DNA of 8,910 nt from an uncultured Candidatus Pelagibacter sp. (lineage in GTDB: Bacteria; Pseudomonadota; Alphaproteobacteria; Pelagibacterales; Pelagibacteraceae): the NCBI GenBank assembly GCA_905612335.1, contig CAJQRT010000009.1, positions 1 through 8,910 on the forward strand, given 5' to 3'. Below, in pieces: positions 1-6,996 of this stretch; positions within the stretch are counted from its first letter, which is position 1, and every line of letters starts with the position of its first letter. The notes below the pieces were generated by a model that saw only the letters and a list, made by a program, of their open reading frames with translations, had not been told where the DNA came from and did no database searches. Position numbers and translations under genes: made by a program.

Positions 1-120
1 GAGCTAGATCTGCCGTAACTAGATGGTTTTGATTTATCTCCAAAACTAGATTTTCCCTTATAACCAAAACTTTTTTTCTCTCCATCTCTTGATGATGAGC
101 TAGATCTGCCGTAACTAGAT
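1..120 (-). repeat. In-frame 96-bp repeat in the helicase C-terminal tail
   Basis: The 24 bases at 1-24 recur exactly at 97-120, giving a period of 96 bp, or 32 codons in frame. The encoded unit begins SSYGRSSSSS and continues through RDGEKK, SFGYKGK and SSFGDKSKP before SSYGRSS starts again at the window edge. Identity stops right after base 24 versus 120. How far it extends leftward cannot be seen. It looks like a tandem expansion of a disordered basic tail, not a mobile element. Confidence 0.75.
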
Positions 121-1301
121 TTATTCTCATCTCTAAATTTTCTTTTTTTATTATATGGAGCTTTTCCTTTTTTTCCTCCTCTTGATTTTCCCTTTGCACC
201 ACGTGGTGCTGGTTTAAAGTTTGGATCAATAAGTTTACTAATTTCATTCCACATTGATCTATCATCAGGAGTTAAGAATGTTAAAGCCGAACCCTCGTTC
301 CCTGCTCTAGCAGTTCTTCCAATTCTATGAACATAATCTTCTGGCACTTGTGGAAGGTCATAATTTATTACGTGCTGAATTAATGGAATATCTAAACCTC
401 TTGCAGCAACATCTGTTGCAATTAATATTCTCTTAAGGCCTTTTCTAAATGAAGTAATTACACGATCTCTTTTACTTTGACGAAGATCTCCATGAATAGC
501 ATCAGCTGAATGACCTTCTTCTTTAAGACGCTTAACCATTTTATCAGCACCTCTTTTAGTTTTAACAAAAACTAATATTGATCCTTTTCTAGCTATAAAT
601 TGATCTACCAGTTGGTCATATTTATTTTCTTTGAATACCTGAAGAGTTTCTTGTTTAATTTTTGCAATCGGTACTGAAGTTGAGCCTGTAGAAATTCTTT
701 CTGGCTTATTTAAATATCTTTCAGAAATTCTTACAATATTTTGTGGTAAAGTTGCAGAAAACAATAAAGTTTGATGATCTTTTGGAACGAATTTTAAAAT
801 CATCTCTATTTGTGGAGTAAAACCCATGTCCAACATTCTATCTGTTTCGTCTAATACTAAGTATTTGGTAGCTGATAAATTTAAACTTTTTCTTTTTAGA
901 TGGTCATTAATTCTTCCTGGTGTTCCTACAATTATCCTAGATCTATTACCTAATTGTCTAAGTTGTTTTTGCATTGCTTCTCCACCAATAAGCAACGCAG
1001 TTTTGATATTAATCTTATCACTAATAATGCTTTTAATTGCTGCCATTACTTGGCTGGCTAACTCTCTAGTTGGGCACATTACTAATGCAAATGCATTTTT
1101 ATCTAATATTAATTTATTAACCAAGGGAATGCTGAATGCTAGTGTTTTTCCAGTTCCAGTTTGTGCAGTTCCCAAAACATCTTTTCCCTCTAAAGCAACT
1201 GGAATTGCCATAGCTTGAATTGGTGTTGGTTTCGTAAACTTCATTTTTTCCAATGAATTTTTTAACGAATCTTCTATTTTAAGTAATTTAAAGTTTTCCA
1301 T
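1..1301 (-). CDS. DEAD-box-family ATP-dependent RNA helicase (3' end cut by window edge)
   Basis: Reading leftward from an ATG at 1301, the frame stays open for 433 codons to the window edge, so the C-terminus is missing. The superfamily 2 helicase motifs appear in order: Q motif (TKPTPIQ, 23-29), motif I (AQTGTGKT, 46-53), Ia (PTREL, 77-81), GG (106-107), Ib (GTPGR, 126-130), II (DETD, 151-154), III (SAT, 182-184), V (ATDVAARGLD, 295-304) and VI (HRIGRTARAG, 325-334). Motif II has Thr where the family name has Ala. After about residue 360 comes a basic Lys/Arg/Gly/Ser tail with a 32-residue repeat, typical of RNA-binding tails in RhlE/DeaD-like helicases. Such enzymes unwind short RNA duplexes in ribosome assembly or RNA decay in the cytoplasm. 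RhlE-like is my best subgroup guess, without a firm symbol. No clear Shine-Dalgarno precedes the ATG. It is divergent from typA. Confidence 0.95.
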   Translation of the reverse strand, partial: MENFKLLKIEDSLKNSLEKMKFTKPTPIQAMAIPVALEGKDVLGTAQTGTGKTLAFSIPLVNKLILDKNAFALVMCPTRELASQVMAAIKSIISDKINIKTALLIGGEAMQKQLRQLGNRSRIIVGTPGRINDHLKRKSLNLSATKYLVLDETDRMLDMGFTPQIEMILKFVPKDHQTLLFSATLPQNIVRISERYLNKPERISTGSTSVPIAKIKQETLQVFKENKYDQLVDQFIARKGSILVFVKTKRGADKMVKRLKEEGHSADAIHGDLRQSKRDRVITSFRKGLKRILIATDVAARGLDIPLIQHVINYDLPQVPEDYVHRIGRTARAGNEGSALTFLTPDDRSMWNEISKLIDPNFKPAPRGAKGKSRGGKKGKAPYNKKRKFRDENKSSYGRSSSSSRDGEKKSFGYKGKSSFGDKSKPSSYGRSS

Positions 1302-1318
1302 TCAGGTACTTAGATTTT

Positions 1319-1369
1319 TTAAATTTTAAGGAGATATGCTCTTAATCCTTTAATACGTCTAATTTTCAT
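1319..1369 (-). CDS. Possible 16-codon basic upstream ORF (leader peptide) of the helicase gene
   Basis: An ATG at 1369 opens a frame that ends at TAA 1319-1321, 17 nt before the helicase ATG. The peptide is MKIRRIKGLRAYLLKI, with 6 of 16 residues basic. There is no recognisable Shine-Dalgarno upstream, and in this AT-rich DNA an ORF of this length can easily arise by chance. The charge bias and the position just before the helicase start make it a candidate leader peptide, nothing more. Confidence 0.15.
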   Translation of the reverse strand: MKIRRIKGLRAYLLKI

Positions 1370-1417
1370 AGCGATATCTATACGTTTTTTTAATAATCAC
1401 AAGAAGCGAATTTTTAA

Positions 1418-1432
1418 TTAAATCTGATTTAA
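1418..1432. promoter_or_regulatory. 15-bp perfect dyad, operator candidate
   Basis: TTAAATC-T-GATTTAA has two 7-base arms that are exact inverted complements around one central base. It lies near the middle of the gap between two divergent genes, the usual place for a shared repressor or activator site. AT-rich DNA produces chance palindromes, but a 7+7 arm with C/G pairs next to the centre is less trivial. No regulator can be named. Confidence 0.3.
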
Positions 1433-1496
1433 CAAGGAAATAATCCTCTTTTTTAAGTTTTCAAATGAGTCAATTGATGTATAAGAGCCTCAATTT

Positions 1497-3323
1497 ATGA
1501 ATAACAATATTCGAAACATCACAATTATTGCTCACGTCGACCACGGTAAAACTACCATGATTGATACTCTTATGAAACAAAGTGGTTCATTTAGAGAAAA
1601 TGAAGTTGTTGATGAAAGATTGATGGATTCTGGTGAGTTAGAAAAAGAAAGAGGAATCACTATTTTAGCTAAACCTGCCTCAATCAACTGGAAAGATTCA
1701 AGAATTAATATTATTGATACACCTGGCCACAGAGATTTTGCCGCAGAAGTTGAACGTGTATTAAGTATGGCAGATGGAGCATTATTACTTATTGATTCTG
1801 CTGAAGGTGTAATGCCTCAAACAAAATTTGTTTTAGCAAAAGCTCTTAAACAAGGTTTAAAGCCAATCGTTATAATCAATAAATTAGATAAAGCAGATCA
1901 AAGAGCTAACGAAGTATTAGATGAAACATTTGATTTATTTGTAAGTTTGGATGCAAACGAAGAGCAGTTGGACTTCCCAGTTTTATACGCTAGTGGAAGA
2001 TCCGGATGGGCAAGTAAGGAAGTTGACGGACCAAGAGAAAATCTTCATCCTCTATTAGATTTAATTTTAGAGCATGTCAATCCGGACGATCTTGATAAAA
2101 CAAAACCTTTCGCAATGTTATCTACTTTATTGTATGCAGATAGTTTTTTAGGAAGAAGTCTGGTTGGAAAAATATCTCAAGGTACAGCAAAAGCTAATCA
2201 ACCTATCAAGGCAATAAATCTTAAGGGTGAAATAGTTGATGAAGGTAGATTAACTAAAATTTTTAGATACGAAGGAACAAAAAAAGTGCCCATCGAAGTT
2301 GGTGAAGCTGGTGATATTGTTGTAATTGCAGGTTTAGAAAAAGCTAACGTGGCTGATACAATTTGTGACCCAGAAGTAAACGAACCACTTCCTGCGACAC
2401 CAATTGATCCTCCAACTATGTCTATAACAATAAGTGTTAATAGTTCTCCTTTAGCCGGAACAGAGGGTAAAAAATTAACAAGTACTCAAATTAGAGACCG
2501 GTTAGTTACTGAAGCCCAGAATAATGTTGGAATTTCTTTTTCTCAAAATAATAATGTGGATGCTTTTGTAATTAGTGGGCGTGGTGAATTAATGCTTGAA
2601 ATCTTATTAACACAAATGAGACGTGAAGGTTTTGAAATGACAGTAAGCCCTCCAAAAGTTTTATATCAAAAAGACGAAAATGGAAACAGGCTGGAACCCA
2701 TTGAAGAAATTACTGTTGATCTAGATGAAGAATTCTCATCAAAAATTATTGACTCTATGAATAGAAGAAAAGGTAAGTTGCTTGATCTTAAAGATACTGG
2801 AAAAGATAAAAAAAGATTAATCTTTCATGCACCAACTAGAGGCTTAATGGGTTACACAAGCAGATTTTTAACTTTAACAAAAGGCACTGGTGTAATTAAC
2901 AGAATATTCCATGGTTATGGTAAATTTGAAGGTGAAATGGATGGAAGAAAAAATGGCGCTTTGATTTCAATGGCTAATGGAAAAGCTGTTGCTTTTGCAA
3001 TATTTAACCTACAGGCAAGAGGGGAAATGTTTGTAACTCACAATGACCCTGTTTATGAGGGAATGATTGTTGGGTTAGCACCAAAACCTGGTGACATGAT
3101 TATTAATGTTATGAAAGGCAAGCAATTAACTAATATGAGAACTCAAGGTACTGACGAAAATGTTGTACTAACCCCAGTTAGACAAATGTCAATTGCTGAA
3201 CAATTAAGTATGTTGAATACTGACGAGGCTTTGGAAATTACACCTAAATCTCTTAGATTGAGAAAAGCTATACTTAATCCAACTGATCGAAAAAAGAACG
3301 AAAAGTCTGGAACACCGCTTTAA
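1497..3323 (+). CDS. typA: Ribosome-associated translational GTPase TypA/BipA
   Basis: This complete 608-residue protein is close to the family's usual length of about 607. The translational GTPase G domain is intact: G1 (AHVDHGKTT, 12-20), G2 (RGITI, 52-56), G3 (DTPGH, 74-78), G4 (NKLD, 128-131) and a G5-like ASG at 165-167. It is followed by a domain-II beta barrel from about 200, EF-G-like domains III and V, and the TypA-specific C-terminal domain, with GLMGYTSRFLTLTKGTG near residues 449-465. TypA binds the 70S ribosome at the EF-G site and supports 50S assembly and growth under cold or other stress. The ATG at 1497 gives the standard N-terminus just before the P-loop, and a weak AAGAG lies at 1483-1487. 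The 3' end overlaps the opposing membrane-protein gene by 4 bp, so no terminator fits between them. Confidence 0.98.
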   Translation: MNNNIRNITIIAHVDHGKTTMIDTLMKQSGSFRENEVVDERLMDSGELEKERGITILAKPASINWKDSRINIIDTPGHRDFAAEVERVLSMADGALLLIDSAEGVMPQTKFVLAKALKQGLKPIVIINKLDKADQRANEVLDETFDLFVSLDANEEQLDFPVLYASGRSGWASKEVDGPRENLHPLLDLILEHVNPDDLDKTKPFAMLSTLLYADSFLGRSLVGKISQGTAKANQPIKAINLKGEIVDEGRLTKIFRYEGTKKVPIEVGEAGDIVVIAGLEKANVADTICDPEVNEPLPATPIDPPTMSITISVNSSPLAGTEGKKLTSTQIRDRLVTEAQNNVGISFSQNNNVDAFVISGRGELMLEILLTQMRREGFEMTVSPPKVLYQKDENGNRLEPIEEITVDLDEEFSSKIIDSMNRRKGKLLDLKDTGKDKKRLIFHAPTRGLMGYTSRFLTLTKGTGVINRIFHGYGKFEGEMDGRKNGALISMANGKAVAFAIFNLQARGEMFVTHNDPVYEGMIVGLAPKPGDMIINVMKGKQLTNMRTQGTDENVVLTPVRQMSIAEQLSMLNTDEALEITPKSLRLRKAILNPTDRKKNEKSGTPL

Positions 3324-3967
3324 TTAAAAGTTTTTCCAACAATATACAAACTTAAAGCGACAGCTGGTCCAATCCCAAAAGCAAATAGCAAAGTTCCAAC
3401 CCCAACTGTTCCTCCTAAATACCAACCTATAGACATTGCTGTGATCTCAAGAAAAGCTCTAACAGTGGCAATTGGTAAATTTGTTTTTTTTTGTAAGCCC
3501 ACCATTAATCCATCTCTTGGTCCAGCTCCTAAGTTAGCCACTAGATAAATACCACCACCAAGTCCTACTGTTAATACTGCTATAATAGCCAAAAATATTT
3601 GTGAAATATAATTTTCTGGTGTTGGTACAAAATTAATACAAACATCAATCATTAAACCAATAATTATTGCATTTAAAATTGTTCCAATTCCTAGTTTTTG
3701 TTTTAATGGTATCCAAAGAAGCAAAACACCTATGCTTACAAATATAGTTATTATTCCAGTAGAAAAATCAACATTCGATGCAATACCTTGTGCAAGGACA
3801 GACCAGGGTGATGCCCCAGCAAAAGAGACTATTAATAGTCCCTCACCCAAACCAAATAAGGTTAATCCAAGACATAAAAAAAAGAATGTAGAAATTTTTG
3901 GCTTTAAATTTAAAGGTTTATCTGAACTCCATAATACTTTGGGTATATTTTTAATTTTCATAAACAT
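3320..3967 (-). CDS. YczE/YitT-type multipass inner-membrane protein
   Basis: This 215-residue hydrophobic protein has about five or six predicted membrane segments, near residues 26-48, 69-88, 97-113, 121-144, 167-187 and 189-211. It carries two related motifs, GASPWSVLAQGI (51-62) and GAGPRDGLMVGL (148-159), each following a hydrophobic stretch. That is the internal duplication I associate with the YczE/YyaS/YitT group (COG2364). The biochemical function of the family is unknown, and transport or a membrane accessory role is only a guess. Two starts are possible, ATG 3967 or ATG 3961 (Met3). Neither has a clear ribosome binding site. The gene is divergent from the secreted-protein gene across 53 bp and meets typA tail-to-tail. 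Confidence 0.85.
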   Translation of the reverse strand: MFMKIKNIPKVLWSSDKPLNLKPKISTFFFLCLGLTLFGLGEGLLIVSFAGASPWSVLAQGIASNVDFSTGIITIFVSIGVLLLWIPLKQKLGIGTILNAIIIGLMIDVCINFVPTPENYISQIFLAIIAVLTVGLGGGIYLVANLGAGPRDGLMVGLQKKTNLPIATVRAFLEITAMSIGWYLGGTVGVGTLLFAFGIGPAVALSLYIVGKTFN

Positions 3968-4020
3968 TATTTTAATAAACTACTTCTTTTAAAATTAAAG
4001 TCTATTATTGTTAAAACCTT
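3968..4020. promoter_or_regulatory. Short 53-bp divergent promoter gap
   Basis: Two divergent genes share only 53 bp, so their promoters must overlap or lie partly inside the coding regions. On the plus strand TATTAT at 4003-4008 is a reasonable -10 for the secreted-protein gene, placing the transcript start within a few bases of ATG 4021. There is no convincing -35 and no Shine-Dalgarno. Leaderless or near-leaderless transcription is possible. Confidence 0.3.
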
Positions 4021-4701
4021 ATGAAAAAGATTTTTATATTAATATTTTTTTTAGTATATTCACTTAGCTCTAATGCTCATATGGAGCATTATAATAAATT
4101 TGATAAGATTGAAATGGAAATTTTAAAAGATGGTGAGGTTATTGGTTATAATTATTATTTTTTTAAAAGAGATGGGAACAAGACAACTGTTACAAATCAA
4201 ATTAAATTTACTGTTAAGTTATTTGGAGCAACTATTTTTGAAATTGAGGGGTATGGTGAAGAAAAATATATTAATAATGAATTAATTTCTTTTAATTCTA
4301 AAACACTTCAAAACGATAAAAAAAAATATGTAGATTTAGAATTTGATAAAGAAATTGACAAATTTAATATTCAGGGTTCGTCCTATAATGGTGTAGCATC
4401 AACAAATAATGTGATTGGAAACTGGTGGAGCCACAAAATTTTACAGTCCAATAGTCAAATTAGTCCGGTATCAGGAAGCATTAAAGAGCAAATAGTGACC
4501 TTTATTGGTAAAGAAAAAATTGAACTTTATGGCACAACTTATGAGGTTGATCATTTTAAACTAACTTCAAAAGACATGTCTTTACAAAAAGATAAAAGAC
4601 TTAATTTTGATATTTGGTTTGATAAAAAAAATTCTTTAATTTTAAAAGTTACATATTCTAGGTTAGGAAATTGGGAATATAGAGTTAAGAATTTTAAGTG
4701 A
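4021..4701 (+). CDS. Secreted DUF6134-like protein, function unknown
   Basis: The 226-residue protein begins with a classical Sec signal peptide: KK at 2-3, a hydrophobic core at 4-13, and a likely signal peptidase I site after SNA (17-19), leaving a mature N-terminus HMEHYNKF. The mature part is beta-rich with no transmembrane segment. The opening LKDGEVIGYNYYFF (35-48), the charged strand FTVKLFGATIFEIEGYGEEKY (63-83), NWWSHKIL (134-141) and the C-terminal DIWFDKKNSLILKV (197-210) resemble my recollection of DUF6134 proteins of proteobacteria. I would expect a periplasmic soluble protein. No catalytic residues are recognisable and I assign no function. Lack of a lipobox Cys argues against a lipoprotein. 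Its stop lies 2 bp from that of the convergent oxidoreductase gene. Confidence 0.8.
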   Translation: MKKIFILIFFLVYSLSSNAHMEHYNKFDKIEMEILKDGEVIGYNYYFFKRDGNKTTVTNQIKFTVKLFGATIFEIEGYGEEKYINNELISFNSKTLQNDKKKYVDLEFDKEIDKFNIQGSSYNGVASTNNVIGNWWSHKILQSNSQISPVSGSIKEQIVTFIGKEKIELYGTTYEVDHFKLTSKDMSLQKDKRLNFDIWFDKKNSLILKVTYSRLGNWEYRVKNFK

Positions 4702-4703
4702 AA

Positions 4704-5675
4704 TTATTTTTTTATCTTTTTAAAAAGATCATGAGCACTTATCCATCCAGATTCTAGCCTTGGACCAACAAACCAATCAGCACAAACACCAAAATTTAGA
4801 GAAGAGTTCCAATAACTTTTAATATTTAATGGTTTTGAATTAGATGAATATTTCCACCCATGATTTAATGAAAATAAGGCTTTAGTTTTTTTTATACCTG
4901 TAAGCTTAAAAAACTGTTCAATCATAATTTTTGAGTTTAGTTCTTTATTTTTCCGATTTTTATTAATCTTTTCATTTGCCCACAAGTAAGTGCTTTGTAG
5001 AGTCCAAAGATCATTTTTACTAATAAAACGTTTTTTACTATTTTCATTTCCAGCCCAGCCAAGTATTTTATCACTAAAAAAATAACTACTTATATTTGGT
5101 TTGGTTTTTTTTATAGTCATCATAACTGTTATATTTGCATCCATCTTAATTTTTTTGTTGATGAATGAATGTTTAATATATTTTTTTGAAAGTTTTTTTA
5201 ATTGAGCAAATGGACAGGTTAATATTAAAGATTTATAGAATTTTTTTGATCCATCTGAAAAAGAGATTTCCCATACCTTATTTTTATTAAAAATTTTTAC
5301 AACTTCACTATTAAAATTACAGTTAATATCTTTTAATAAATATTTACTAATTGCATTATTTCCCTTTGTGCCAATTATCTTAATATGTTTTTTTTCTTCC
5401 TTCTTTTCTGTGCTTAAAAATATGTGTTTTCCTGGCCACTTTTTAACTATTCTTTTTTTAATAAGATTATTGATAAATTTTTTAAACAAGGTACTTTTTG
5501 GAGAAATATATTGAACGCCATGATCAAAGCTTTCATCTTTATTAAGTTTTTTGTTGGATGACCTTCCACCTATACCTCTGGCCTTATCATAAACATCTAA
5601 TGAATATTTTTTACTAAGAATACTGGCAATTGTAGCACCAGAAATACCTGAGCCAATAATACAGAAATCTTTCAT
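4704..5675 (-). CDS. Renalase-like NAD(P)/FAD-dependent oxidoreductase (COG3380 type)
   Basis: The 323-residue protein starts with a Rossmann dinucleotide fold: GSGISGA (8-14, the GxGxxG loop), the ribose-binding acidic residue D30, and then KARGIGGR (31-38). DHGVQYI (51-57) and the C-terminal ADWFVGPRLESGW (299-311), followed by an Ala-His helix, match the FAD-contacting signatures of the COG3380 renalase-like amine-oxidase group. FAD binding is well supported. The substrate is unknown, and bacterial renalases oxidising dihydropyridine isomers of NAD(P)H are only the nearest characterised relatives. It is very lysine-rich (60 of 323 residues). Its ATG overlaps the pmbA stop (ATGA), so it is probably translationally coupled as the last gene of the tldD-pmbA operon. 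No signal peptide; cytoplasmic. Confidence 0.88.
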   Translation of the reverse strand: MKDFCIIGSGISGATIASILSKKYSLDVYDKARGIGGRSSNKKLNKDESFDHGVQYISPKSTLFKKFINNLIKKRIVKKWPGKHIFLSTEKKEEKKHIKIIGTKGNNAISKYLLKDINCNFNSEVVKIFNKNKVWEISFSDGSKKFYKSLILTCPFAQLKKLSKKYIKHSFINKKIKMDANITVMMTIKKTKPNISSYFFSDKILGWAGNENSKKRFISKNDLWTLQSTYLWANEKINKNRKNKELNSKIMIEQFFKLTGIKKTKALFSLNHGWKYSSNSKPLNIKSYWNSSLNFGVCADWFVGPRLESGWISAHDLFKKIKK

Positions 5676-6991
5676 TTACCTGCAACAACCATGCCTTCTA
5701 TTAACATTGTTGGAGCATTAGTAGAGTATTTAAACTCTAGATCATCAGCTAAAGTTATATTTTTAAACATATCATTAAAATTTCCAGCTATAGTGATTTC
5801 ACTAACTGGGTATTTAAATACTCCATTTTCAACCATAAAACCTGTGGCTCCCACTGAGTAGTCTCCTGTAACTAGGTTGCTGCCATGACCAATTGTTTCA
5901 GTGATATATAATGTTCTTTGATTTAACTTTAAAAGATTTTTGTAAGAAATAGATCCTTTTTCAAAATACAAATTACTTGTTCCACCACTTCTACCATTTG
6001 ATTTTGATTTCAATTTTTTTCCATAATAAGTATCAACGAGATAATGTTTTAAAACACCTTGATCTACTAATTTTAATTCCTTGGTTTTAACTCCCTCATC
6101 ATCAAAATACCTAGATCCTAATCCTTTAACAATATTGGGCTTATCATAGATGTTTATTGAGGAAGAAAATATTTCTTCATTTATTTTATCTTTTAAAAAT
6201 GATGTTCCTCTTGCTATAGAAGAGGCTGATATTGCACTTGCTAAAACACTTAATATTCCTTTTGAAATCCTCCTATCAAAAATGATACTAATTTTTTCAC
6301 TTTCTATTTTCTGAGGGTTTAATTTTTGAACTGTTTTTTTAGCTGCTAATGATCCAATTTGATTGGGTCTGAGCATATCATGCAAATGACGGGTACTTGT
6401 AAATTCATAGTCTCTTTCCATGTTATTATTAGCATTTTTTGCGACAGCTACACACGATGCTGAAAAGGATGAGGACTTATATCCGTTTAAAAAACCATCA
6501 CTGCTTGCTAGTATGAAGTTAGACTTAGACTCAGTAAAGCCTGTTTCTGTATTAATAATTTCTTTCTTTTCCAATGCAGCATCTTCAGCTTCTTTTAAAT
6601 ATTCAATTTTTTCATTATTCTCAATGTGGTCATCATCATATAAATTTAAATCATTAATTTTTGTTGCCAACAAATCTTTATCTGGCAAAGAATTAAGTTC
6701 GTCTTCAGGTGTAATTTTTGTTGTTTCGATACATCTCTCTATTAAAGTTTTAATATTATCCTCGTTAAGATTTGATGATGAAATGCTAGATTTTTTTGTA
6801 CCAATATATGTTGTTAAACCAACTCCCAAACTATCTGACCTATCAGACTCATCTAATTTTTTATTTCTAAAATTAACTGTTTCAGAAATTGAGTGCATTA
6901 CTGCTGCAGTGGCATCTGTTGCACCTAATTTTTTTGCTAAATCTATGCAAAAGGATGCTGTTTTTTTTAGGTAATCTTGATCTTTAATCAT
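5672..6991 (-). CDS. pmbA: TldD/PmbA family metalloprotease subunit PmbA (TldE)
   Basis: The 439-residue length fits PmbA (about 450 in E. coli). The C-terminal family signature is clear: GDYSVGATGFMVENG (376-390), YPVSEITIAGNFNDMF (394-409) and APTMLIEGMVVAG (426-438). Where TldD has its HExxxH zinc helix, this protein has RRISKGILSVLASAI (240-254) without metal ligands, which identifies it as the non-catalytic E subunit. In E. coli TldD and TldE form a heterodimer with the active site inside a cavity. It degrades unfolded peptides, removes the microcin B17 leader and acts on the CcdA antitoxin. No microcin genes are visible here, so a general peptidase role is more likely. Its ATG is 5 nt beyond the tldD stop with no good Shine-Dalgarno, which suggests coupling to tldD. 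It is cytoplasmic. Confidence 0.96.
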   Translation of the reverse strand: MIKDQDYLKKTASFCIDLAKKLGATDATAAVMHSISETVNFRNKKLDESDRSDSLGVGLTTYIGTKKSSISSSNLNEDNIKTLIERCIETTKITPEDELNSLPDKDLLATKINDLNLYDDDHIENNEKIEYLKEAEDAALEKKEIINTETGFTESKSNFILASSDGFLNGYKSSSFSASCVAVAKNANNNMERDYEFTSTRHLHDMLRPNQIGSLAAKKTVQKLNPQKIESEKISIIFDRRISKGILSVLASAISASSIARGTSFLKDKINEEIFSSSINIYDKPNIVKGLGSRYFDDEGVKTKELKLVDQGVLKHYLVDTYYGKKLKSKSNGRSGGTSNLYFEKGSISYKNLLKLNQRTLYITETIGHGSNLVTGDYSVGATGFMVENGVFKYPVSEITIAGNFNDMFKNITLADDLEFKYSTNAPTMLIEGMVVAGK

Positions 6992-6996
6992 ATGAT

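Larger units (their letters stand above)
1302..1496. promoter_or_regulatory. Divergent helicase/typA intergenic regulatory region
   Basis: This 195-bp gap is the largest in the window and must hold the promoters of both flanking genes. For typA, TATAAG at 1480-1485 with TTTTCA at 1458-1463 (16-bp spacer) is the best sigma70-like match I found. It would start transcription only about 5 nt before the ATG, so it may be fortuitous or give a nearly leaderless mRNA. On the minus strand I see no convincing -35/-10 pair for the helicase. A dyad (1418-1432), a small hairpin before a T run (1434-1457) and a bulged stem (1326-1345) also lie here. Confidence 0.4.

Noticed and set aside
826..1218. 130-codon open frame on the plus strand
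   Set aside because: Lies fully antisense to the helicase motifs I-III region, whose protein sequence is unmistakable; hydrophobic Leu/Ile/Ser-rich shadow translation.
1336..1353. Plus-strand MLLIL mini-ORF preceded by AAGGAG
   Set aside because: Good Shine-Dalgarno match but only five codons, and more than 140 bp from typA. Probably chance.
1352..1387. ATACGT repeated near 1353 and 1380, before a T run
   Set aside because: The copies are direct, not inverted, so no stable stem forms; not a terminator.
3732..3992. 86-codon open frame on the plus strand
   Set aside because: Antisense to the YczE/YitT-like gene, with no family resemblance or ribosome binding site.
4714..4729. 16-bp palindrome ATCTTTTTAAAAAGAT near the convergent gene ends
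   Set aside because: Considered as a terminator, but it encodes the C-terminal Lys-rich end of the flavoprotein, has a weak AT stem without a loop, and no U tract follows it in either direction.
6420..6974. 184-codon open frame on the plus strand
   Set aside because: Antisense to the pmbA N-terminal half; Ser/Phe/Leu-rich composition typical of the complement of a Lys/Glu/Asp-rich gene.
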